A DNA stretch of 64,000 bases from JAPHTQ01 sp050288165 (GTDB lineage: Bacteria; Pseudomonadota; Gammaproteobacteria; Thiohalomonadales; Thiohalomonadaceae), in assembly GCA_050288165.1 (NCBI GenBank), contig JBNKDG010000008.1, positions 1 through 64,000 of the forward strand. The letters run 5' to 3'. The notes under the pieces were generated by a model, which was given only the letters and a program-made list of their open reading frames with translations, searched no databases and was not told where the DNA came from. Made by a program: the position numbers and the translations under genes. Shown here in pieces: positions 58,301 to 64,000 of the stretch. Each line of letters opens with the position of its first letter. Position 1 is the stretch's first letter.

Positions 58301-61238
58301 AGCGATTAACTTCGACTCCCTTGACGAGATCGACCTGGGTGACTGGCAGTTGAACATGCCGAGCGAACCAACACAGGCGAGCAATCAGGGTACTCACGAA
58401 GAAGAATACGATACGGAATTGCTGGATATCTTCCTCGAAGAAGGCGCGGATATCCTCGACAGCAGTGAAACAACGCTGCAGGCATGGGTAGACAACCCGG
58501 AAGACAACAGTCTGGTAGAAAGTTTGCAGCGCCAGCTTCACACCCTGAAGGGTGGTGCTCGTATGGCCGGTATTGCCGCTATCGGTGATTTGAGTCACAG
58601 CCTGGAATCTACCTTTGAAGCGGTTGTCGAAGGTCAGCTGCAGCGCACGCCAGAGATGATGAATCTGTTACAGCTTTCCCATGACCGTCTGGTCACCATG
58701 CTGGAGCAGGTGCGTAAACACGAAGCGGTAACGCCAGCCAATGATCTGATCGAAAAGGTGGCGATTCTTACACAGGATGCCTTACCCGCCGATGAAGCGG
58801 TCGATTTAGAACCGATAGAGAGCGAGCCGTTCGCCCCTATTGAGATCGATACAGGCCTTGAGGATGCAGGTATTGAGTTAGCTGAGAGTATTAGCGTTGG
58901 TGGCGAAATCAACGCTGAGCTTGAGCTTGCTATTACCGAAGTCGAACTGAGTCATGGAAACTGGTTACGTGATATTGATGACCGCGCAGCGTTTGAGGAG
59001 CTGTATCGAAGTGCCAGCAGCCTGGTCTCAATCTGTAGCGCAAATGAACCGCCGCAACTGGCCGATGTGTCGTCCGCGCTGGAGCGACTGCTTGCTGCGA
59101 TTATGGATGGACATGTGGAAGCGTCGAAGAAATCCAGCGATGCTATTTCCCTTTCTCTGGAATTGCTGCGCCGCATGGCAGTACAACACAGCCAGGGACT
59201 ACCGGTAGATGACGGCCGTGAGTTGATCCTTGAGATTGATGAACTGATCGCACACAGCCTTGCAGAAGAGACGCTGGAAGCTGGTGACATTGCCAGCAAT
59301 GATGCCGGTGTTGCTGCTGCGATGGAAGCTGAACGTGAGACGGTTGAGGACGCTGTTCAGTGGAAGCGAGTGGAGCCATCCGAAGATGGTTCGGACAAGC
59401 GTCAGGCGCCGCGTATCCAGCATGAGATGGTGCGTGTGCGGTCCGACCTGCTGGACAACCTGGTTAACTACGCCGGTGAGGTAAGTATCTACCGTTCACG
59501 CGTCGAACAGCAGATCGGTTCTTTCCGTTCAAACATCGGTGAGATGGACCGGACCGTCGAGCGCCTGCATGAACAGGTGCGTGCGTTTGAAATCGAAAAC
59601 GAAGCGCAGATCGAGTCCCGACGCGAAGAGGCGATGAAAACCCAGGAGGATTTTGACCCTCTGGAAATGGACCGTTTCACCCACATGCAGCAGCTTTCCC
59701 GCTCCATGTCCGAGAGTCTCAATGACCTGTTGAGTATCGAGGATATGCTCACCGGTCTGGTGCGCGAGAGTGAGACCTTGTTGCTGCAGCAGTCGCGGGT
59801 CAATACCGAACTGCAGGAAAACCTGATGCACACCCGCATGGTGCCGCTGGTGGATAATGCACCGCGCCTGCGTCGTATCGTGCGTCAGACTGCATCCGAA
59901 CTGGGTAAACGGGTATCACTGAAGTTTGATGGCGCCGACGTCGAGATGGACCGTAACGTGGTCGAGCGGATGATGGCACCGCTGGAGCACATGATCCGTA
60001 ACTCTATCGCCCACGGTCTCGAAGATCCCAAGCAACGTAAAAAAGCGGGCAAACCTGAAGAGGGTGCGATTACCATTGCCCTGGCACGTGAAGGCTCCGA
60101 GATTGTCATTCGGGTCAGCGACGACGGTGCTGGTATCGATATTGATGCGGTCCGCAAGAAAGCCATTGCACGCGGTATGCTGGCAGAGAATGCGGTTCTG
60201 ACCGACAAAGAGGTGCTGCGATTCATCCTTGAGTCGGGCTTCTCGACCGCCCAGTCGCTGAGTCAGATTGCTGGTCGCGGTGTCGGTATGGACGTGGTTA
60301 ACAGCGAGATCAAACAGCTTGGTGGTGTACTGGAGATCGACAGTACGCCGGGTAAAGGCGCGATCTTTACCATGCGTATTCCTCTGACCCTGTCAGTTAG
60401 TCGTGCGCTGCTGGTGCATGTTGCTGAGGATACTTACGCGGTTCCGCTGCTCAGTGTTAATGGTATTGAGCGGATGGAAACGGCCGAGCTGGAGCGGCTA
60501 TTGGCCAGTGAAGAGCCTACACTTAACTGGTTAGGTGAAGAGTACGACCTGATGCACCTGACCAAAGTGCTGGGTATGGGCCCCGGGATCCTGAATAAGG
60601 AACTGCCACGACAACCGTTGCTGATGGCGCGTAGCGGCCAGCATCGAATGGCCTTTGCGGTTGATCATTTGGTGGGTAGTCGCGAGATTGTTATCAAGTC
60701 TCTGGGCACGCAATTGAGCACATTGCAGGATATTGCCGGTGCCACTATTCTTGCTGACGGTAGTGTGGCGCTGATTATCGATATGCCATCGCTGATCCGT
60801 CGTGGTGTGGCACACAAGAGCAGGGCTGACGTTACGCCGGTTATTCCGATTACCGAGACAGTGGCGAAGGAGCCGCTTATTATGGTGGTCGACGACTCGA
60901 TTACCGTGCGCAAGGTTACTGAGCGACTGCTCAAGCGACACAATATGCGTTGTGTCACAGCTCGTGACGGTGTGGACGCCCTGGCGCAATTGGAAGAACA
61001 TATCCCCGATGTAATGTTGCTCGACATCGAGATGCCACGTATGGACGGTTTTGAACTGGCTACGCATATGCGCAACTCGGATCGGTTCCGTGAAGTACCG
61101 ATCATCATGATCACCTCGCGTACCGGTGATAAGCACCGTCAGCGAGCGATGGAGATAGGCGTCAACATGTACATGGGTAAGCCGTATACTGAGGTTGACC
61201 TGTTGGAGAATATCGAAAGTCTGACAGGAAAGTCCTGA
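55377..61238 (+). CDS. chpA: ChpA/PilL, multi-HPt CheA-type hybrid kinase
   Basis: 1953 residues. The N-terminal ~650 residues hold HPt-like helical bundles of weak conservation (for instance HIHQVYGTLQMVELYG near residue 48). Three clear HPt sites follow: HTLKGSGRLVGA (~residue 672), HTLKGSSRMAGV (~817) and HTLKGGARMAGI (~1054). Then come the dimerisation helices, HATPase_c (HMIRNSIAHGLEDP ~1537, GRGVGMDVV), a CheW-like domain (~1670-1800) and a C-terminal receiver VVDDSITVRKVTERLL (D in LLDIEMPRMDGFE ~1882). Shorter than the ~2470-residue P. aeruginosa ChpA. It is the kinase of the pil-chp system. Confidence 0.96.
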   Translation: MQIADQFDISTLAWIKGEIDETLKQARTALEAFVDEPQNDTLIQECAEHIHQVYGTLQMVELYGAAMFAEEMETYAAILKDGGGNEQRYELLMRAILQLPDYLESLLAGKADNPAILLPILNELRQQRGVAELNSAEFFHPNLAITPPPRMTVPPTGVDSVFAANRLHRFFMSSLVKILKAIGVPGYLSILERAVSKLYDIAEGDAWRRLTWVATAFVEALGEKSIALDKESKPLLGKLEQQVKRVAAEGEAGMDAEAAEALLRKMLYLLAHSGSNGKRAAQVRLAFDLDRYVPGNEANIVGLNAELKRTVAADIMEELSQVKDAFDVFVRGDRGNVQSLEPLAESLERIGETLSLLQQDTLRESLRQQLETIQRLVSGEVEASDDTLMGIAGAILAVESALGDWGNAMPMVKADAGDEQIGSEASTPEAEAEHQRVTRQVMKESKDDLVRVREAINAYLDNPQDKSPLKHLPQMLHLIVGSLNMLSYKRVAQVLMSTRAYIEAELIAKSAVPAQDKLDALADAIMSVEYYLEAFVNSRVHPSSVLDVAENAVALLGYPIGTVSDTTSAATHETPELEGIEVVEPMAAGVDDFGDDALGDLDIESFAAPVTKNKPAPAPVHATPVSGEVDEEILEIFIEEAKEELENIRQLLPAWMENPADEESLKNLRRSFHTLKGSGRLVGALNLGEFAWAYENMLNRVIDGTVGAGAAMFDLLQQGADALPELIEQFSQGTSPQSDTEMLREMAWEMAEPGSAPVVHTPPPAPAPTPELPQLDPALLEVYSKEAEGHLQAIDEYIEEWRGGGSHKPTEPLLRALHTLKGSSRMAGVMETAEVCELLEKYGKTLQANQQSVDEEGIAALASASEYVRKVLACLLAGEHTEAPPAKPVIEQARKVFSGIQHLEEIANAQPEAGLAVVDEAPEQAVAIEELELDVTESGLDEEAPAEALTLEMPGESLDLEALPELEIEPATAEEAINFDSLDEIDLGDWQLNMPSEPTQASNQGTHEEEYDTELLDIFLEEGADILDSSETTLQAWVDNPEDNSLVESLQRQLHTLKGGARMAGIAAIGDLSHSLESTFEAVVEGQLQRTPEMMNLLQLSHDRLVTMLEQVRKHEAVTPANDLIEKVAILTQDALPADEAVDLEPIESEPFAPIEIDTGLEDAGIELAESISVGGEINAELELAITEVELSHGNWLRDIDDRAAFEELYRSASSLVSICSANEPPQLADVSSALERLLAAIMDGHVEASKKSSDAISLSLELLRRMAVQHSQGLPVDDGRELILEIDELIAHSLAEETLEAGDIASNDAGVAAAMEAERETVEDAVQWKRVEPSEDGSDKRQAPRIQHEMVRVRSDLLDNLVNYAGEVSIYRSRVEQQIGSFRSNIGEMDRTVERLHEQVRAFEIENEAQIESRREEAMKTQEDFDPLEMDRFTHMQQLSRSMSESLNDLLSIEDMLTGLVRESETLLLQQSRVNTELQENLMHTRMVPLVDNAPRLRRIVRQTASELGKRVSLKFDGADVEMDRNVVERMMAPLEHMIRNSIAHGLEDPKQRKKAGKPEEGAITIALAREGSEIVIRVSDDGAGIDIDAVRKKAIARGMLAENAVLTDKEVLRFILESGFSTAQSLSQIAGRGVGMDVVNSEIKQLGGVLEIDSTPGKGAIFTMRIPLTLSVSRALLVHVAEDTYAVPLLSVNGIERMETAELERLLASEEPTLNWLGEEYDLMHLTKVLGMGPGILNKELPRQPLLMARSGQHRMAFAVDHLVGSREIVIKSLGTQLSTLQDIAGATILADGSVALIIDMPSLIRRGVAHKSRADVTPVIPITETVAKEPLIMVVDDSITVRKVTERLLKRHNMRCVTARDGVDALAQLEEHIPDVMLLDIEMPRMDGFELATHMRNSDRFREVPIIMITSRTGDKHRQRAMEIGVNMYMGKPYTEVDLLENIESLTGKS

Positions 61239-61265
61239 ACAGGCTGAAGAATAACTGAGACAATT

Positions 61266-61769
61266 ATGACTAATACTGCGGAAAACCAGATGTCTCCCGA
61301 GAAGATTGCCGATCTTGTCGTGCGTTGCCTGGTGTTGCCGTTGAACAATGTCTCGCTGCTGGTGCCTAATACCCTGATCGCAGAGGTGATCGACTACAAG
61401 GCGACTGAAGCGGCAGGGCAAACGCCGGAATGGTTGACCGGTATGCTCTCATGGCGCGGAAGAAACGTGCCGGTAATTTCGTTTGAGCGTCTGACAGGGC
61501 GACCCACTTCATTGATTAATGAAGGGAGACGCTATGTGGTGTGTAATACGGTAAACCCCGTATCTCAGGTGCCGTTTATCGCACTGGAAGTGCAGGGTAT
61601 TCCTCACCTGATAATGGTTAAAAATGAGATGCTTGAGCATGATAGTAAAAGCCATCAGGCTGAACCTGCTGTGCTAGCGCATTTGCGCCTCAACGAAGAG
61701 AGCGTGTTGGTACCGAATATGGAAGTCCTGGAAAAGATGCTGGTGCATCTCGGCATGGGCCACAAATAG
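61266..61769 (+). CDS. CheW-like protein at the end of the chp cluster (ChpC-like)
   Basis: 167 residues of CheW type: CLVLPLNNVSLLVPNTLIAEVIDY, PEWLTGMLSWRGRNVPVISFERLTG, RYVVCNTVNPVSQVPFIALEVQGIPHLIMV. In pseudomonads chpC encodes a second CheW after chpA and chpB. No chpB or pilK is found here, so ChpC is a positional call. Cytochrome c4 begins ~25 nt after the stop. Confidence 0.88.
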   Translation: MTNTAENQMSPEKIADLVVRCLVLPLNNVSLLVPNTLIAEVIDYKATEAAGQTPEWLTGMLSWRGRNVPVISFERLTGRPTSLINEGRRYVVCNTVNPVSQVPFIALEVQGIPHLIMVKNEMLEHDSKSHQAEPAVLAHLRLNEESVLVPNMEVLEKMLVHLGMGHK

Positions 61770-61794
61770 CTTGCAGATCCTGGGGGGTAGTATT

Positions 61795-62493
61795 GTGTTG
61801 AAGAGAATGGTTAGTGCGCGTTTTGCCATTGCCGGTTGTTCCGGCCTCCTGCTGCTGGCTGCGACAGTGGTGCATGCGGCTGAGAGCAATGGCCAGTTCA
61901 GTGAGCGTGATCGGCTAATGGCCGAGATTAACAAGGAGCTTCATAACGATGAGGCACACAAGGCTGCGATTGCTGCCGGTAAGGAGCGCACCGTGTTGTG
62001 CAGCAACTGCCACGGCATCGACGGCAATAGCGTGCAGGGTGATATTCCGAATCTGGCGGGACAGAACCCGGCCTACATCATCGAGCAGTTCGACAAATTC
62101 TTCACCGGTGAGCGCAAGAACTTTGTGATGCAAACCCTGGCAGGGGTTTTCACCTTCAAGGACAAAGTGAATCTGGCAATCTACTACACTTCGCAGAAAG
62201 TGAAACCGCAAGGATTTGATGTAACCAGTGCATCCAGGGGACAGAAAATCTACCGCAGCGTCTGTTTCCGCTGTCATGGCGATGATGGTAAGGGTGAGGA
62301 AGGTTATGCGCGTCTGGCCGGGCAGAAAATTGACTACGTGAAGATGACCTTGAAGCGTTTCCGTGCCAATGCGACCAAGAGCGTAGATGAGTTAGATGTA
62401 AAACGTAGGAATGTCAATATGGAGCAGGTGACGGTTTTCCTTACCGATGAAGATATTGACGGACTGGCGAATTACATTGCCAGCATGAAGTAA
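61795..62493 (+). CDS. Cytochrome c4-type diheme protein
   Basis: 232 residues: a signal peptide (AGCSGLLLLAATVVHAAE), then two class I cytochrome domains with CSNCHG (~residue 64) and CFRCHG (~residue 158) and methionine ligands in NFVMQTLAG and NVNMEQVTV. Typical soluble c4 that carries electrons to terminal oxidases. GTG at 61795 is chosen for GGGGGG 7 nt upstream; an ATG four codons later is possible. Confidence 0.92.
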   Translation: MLKRMVSARFAIAGCSGLLLLAATVVHAAESNGQFSERDRLMAEINKELHNDEAHKAAIAAGKERTVLCSNCHGIDGNSVQGDIPNLAGQNPAYIIEQFDKFFTGERKNFVMQTLAGVFTFKDKVNLAIYYTSQKVKPQGFDVTSASRGQKIYRSVCFRCHGDDGKGEEGYARLAGQKIDYVKMTLKRFRANATKSVDELDVKRRNVNMEQVTVFLTDEDIDGLANYIASMK

Positions 62494-62498
62494 AACGC

Positions 62499-63227
62499 TT
62501 AGCGAAGATCGCCAAAGTGGGACTGTAGCGCTGCCAGTGCGGTAAGCGCTGCAGTCTCGGTACGTAACACTCGAGGACCCAACCTGAGTCCCTGATATCC
62601 TGCTTCCAGTGCACGTTCCCTTTCCTGTTCTGATAGCCCACCTTCCGGTCCAATCAACAGAGTGATCGCACCGTTTACCTGTAAAGAATCTATGCTGGTG
62701 TTCGCTCGATGATCGAGCAGCAGGCCGGTTCCATTTAATTCGTTTTGTAACCAGCTATCAAAGGTCTGTTGCGGTAACAGTTCGGGCAGGGTATTGCGGC
62801 CGCACTGTTCACAGGCACTGATGATCACACCACGCCAGTGAGCCTGCTTTTTTTCCTGTCTGTCACCCTTCAGGTTGACTACCGAACGCTCGGTATCAAG
62901 GGGTACAATCTGGCTAACACCCAATTCTACCGCCTTCTGAATGGTGTAATCCATGCGTTCGCCCTTGGAGATACCCTGTGCGAGGGTAACTTGTAGCGGT
63001 GATTCCACCTCAACGTTTCGTTGTGCACCCAGCTCGACCTCAACCAGCCGCTTTCCCAGTTCAACAATCGTCGCGGGATATTCACCACCATGACCGTCGA
63101 ACAGAGTGAGCTCTGCTCCGGGATTGAGGCGCAATACTCGGGCGACGTGCCGCGCCGCGTTGTCATCCAGCGCTACCCTGTGTTGCTCAGCCAGCGCTTG
63201 CGGGTGAAAAATCCGCGGGATGCGCAT
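62499..63227 (-). CDS. rsmE: 16S rRNA (uracil-1498-N3)-methyltransferase
   Basis: SPOUT-class enzyme. 242 residues with N-terminal PUA-like RIPRIFHPQALAEQHRVALDD, HVARVLRLNPGAELTLFDGHGGEYPATI, LAQGISKGERMDYTIQKAVELGVSQIVPL and the knot region ITLLIGPEGGLSEQERERALEAGYQGLRLGPRVLRTETAAL. It runs in the same direction as metF, which ends 6 nt upstream. Confidence 0.97.
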   Translation of the reverse strand: MRIPRIFHPQALAEQHRVALDDNAARHVARVLRLNPGAELTLFDGHGGEYPATIVELGKRLVEVELGAQRNVEVESPLQVTLAQGISKGERMDYTIQKAVELGVSQIVPLDTERSVVNLKGDRQEKKQAHWRGVIISACEQCGRNTLPELLPQQTFDSWLQNELNGTGLLLDHRANTSIDSLQVNGAITLLIGPEGGLSEQERERALEAGYQGLRLGPRVLRTETAALTALAALQSHFGDLR

Positions 63228-63233
63228 AGGGTG

Positions 63234-64000
63234 TTATGCGCCTTTTAGACCCAGGTTGGTCCAGATAATGCGGGTCGGTTCAACCTGGTTCATGGTGTAG
63301 AAATGCAGTCCAGGTGCACCAGCCTCAAGTAGGCGACGACAGAGTTCCGTGGTTACTTCAAGGCCGAAGGCTTTGAGCGAGCGCATGTCTTCACCATAGG
63401 CTTCCAGTCGCAATTTCAACCAACGCGGAATATCAGCACCGCACATGGAAGAGAAACGCGCCAGCTGTTTGATATTGGTGATCGGCATGATGCCGGGCAC
63501 GATAGGAACTTCCACGTTACGCTTCTCGCACTCTTCGACGAAACGCAGATAGGCGTCCAGATTGTAGAAGTACTGGGTGATAGCGCTGTTGGCACCGGCA
63601 CCGACCTTGTTGGCAAAGTTGTCCAGATCCTTTTCAGCACTCTCTGCCTGAGGGTGAAACTCCGGATAGGCAGCGACTTCAATATGGAAATGGTCACCGG
63701 TTTCACTACGAATAAATTCGACCAGTTCATTAGCGTAGTGAAAATCGCCAGCTTCACGCATACCGGAAGGCATATCGCCACGCAGGGCGACGATACGTTT
63801 CACACCCATGTCGATGTATTGCCGTAGCAGCGAACGAATACTTGCCTCGGTCGTGCCAATGCAGGAGAGGTGCGGTGCGGCGTCGAGTCCGGCGGCGAGC
63901 ATATCGCGGATCGTCTCTACCGTGCCTTCCTGGGTGGAGCCACCAGCACCGAAAGTCACCGATACATATTTCGGTCCCAGCTTGGCCAGTTCGTCGCGGG
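63234..64000 (-). CDS. metF: 5,10-methylenetetrahydrofolate reductase, N-terminus cut by window edge
   Basis: Reduces methylene-THF to methyl-THF for methionine synthesis. The open frame runs from the stop at 63234 to the right edge without a start, giving ~255 residues, so roughly the first 35 residues lie outside. Visible signatures: VSVTFGAGGSTQEGTVETI near the edge, HLSCIGTTEAS, RIVALRGDMPSGM, EVAAYPEFHPQAES, KVGAGANSAITQYFYNLDAYLRF and VPIVPGIMPITN. With metX-metW elsewhere in the window, it serves the methionine pathway. Confidence 0.97.
   Translation of the reverse strand, partial: RDELAKLGPKYVSVTFGAGGSTQEGTVETIRDMLAAGLDAAPHLSCIGTTEASIRSLLRQYIDMGVKRIVALRGDMPSGMREAGDFHYANELVEFIRSETGDHFHIEVAAYPEFHPQAESAEKDLDNFANKVGAGANSAITQYFYNLDAYLRFVEECEKRNVEVPIVPGIMPITNIKQLARFSSMCGADIPRWLKLRLEAYGEDMRSLKAFGLEVTTELCRRLLEAGAPGLHFYTMNQVEPTRIIWTNLGLKGA

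Overview
The window looks like chromosomal DNA of a GC-rich gammaproteobacterium, most likely a free-living respiratory lineage near the Chromatiales or sulfur-oxidiser relatives. This rests on gene content and order only: an uptake-type [NiFe] hydrogenase, cytochrome c4, yggS-proC-yggT-yggU beside pilT-pilU, a pil-chp chemosensory cluster, metX-metW, an inactive PyrC-type dihydroorotase next to pyrB, and a class I adenylate cyclase. No rRNA is present to fix the taxonomy. Most of the sequence is ordinary core genome. The first 14 kb is the most accessory part and is rich in dispersed repeats.

Layout. 1-1.3 kb (minus): the end of a hydrogenase operon (Tat-signal Fe-S protein, small subunit) behind a sigma-54-like promoter. 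1.4-5 kb (minus): nitroreductase, an isolated holin plus GH108 endolysin pair, a membrane protein and trmB, separated by two copies of a ~145-bp hairpin repeat and a heptamer array. 5-13.6 kb (minus): a probable signalling and surface-protein locus made of a hybrid histidine kinase, a 785-residue secreted FG-GAP/VCBS repeat protein, a TIGR03032 protein, a receiver-less winged-helix protein and a full response regulator, running on from thiS-thiG. Two promoters here carry near-identical arrays of four boxes spaced exactly 11 bp. 13.7-14.1 kb: tRNA-Gly, a duplicated tRNA 3' end split by a 71-bp hairpin element, an inverted CACGAAG repeat and a terminator.

14-31 kb: a diiron ODP-like protein, asmA-mutY-yggX, tRNA-Phe, rph-rdgB-hemW-rof-like, cyaA, a diheme cytochrome/DUF302 pair, speA and the divergent speE. 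30.5-36.8 kb: pyrE with a divergent exonuclease III family gene (the same arrangement as pyrE-crc in pseudomonads), ampG-like MFS, a DsbD/SafE-type membrane protein, and metX-metW. 36.9-41.6 kb: a dynamin-like GTPase and the yggS-proC-yggT-yggU cluster. 41.6-51.5 kb: pilT-pilU on plus, and a long minus-strand run gshB-apbE-tonB-yqgE-ruvX-pyrR-pyrB-pyrC'-pyrK. 51.7-62.5 kb: the twitching-motility chemosensory cluster pilG-pilH-pilI-pilJ-chpA-chpC-like, then cytochrome c4. The right edge holds rsmE and the start of metF.

The strongest non-genic signals are the paired four-box operators at 11.3 and 11.8 kb, the hairpin repeat whose arms pair through G-U wobbles on the minus strand only, the TTACCTG heptamer arrays that abut the stop codons of nfsB and pyrK, and the interrupted tRNA-Gly duplicate.
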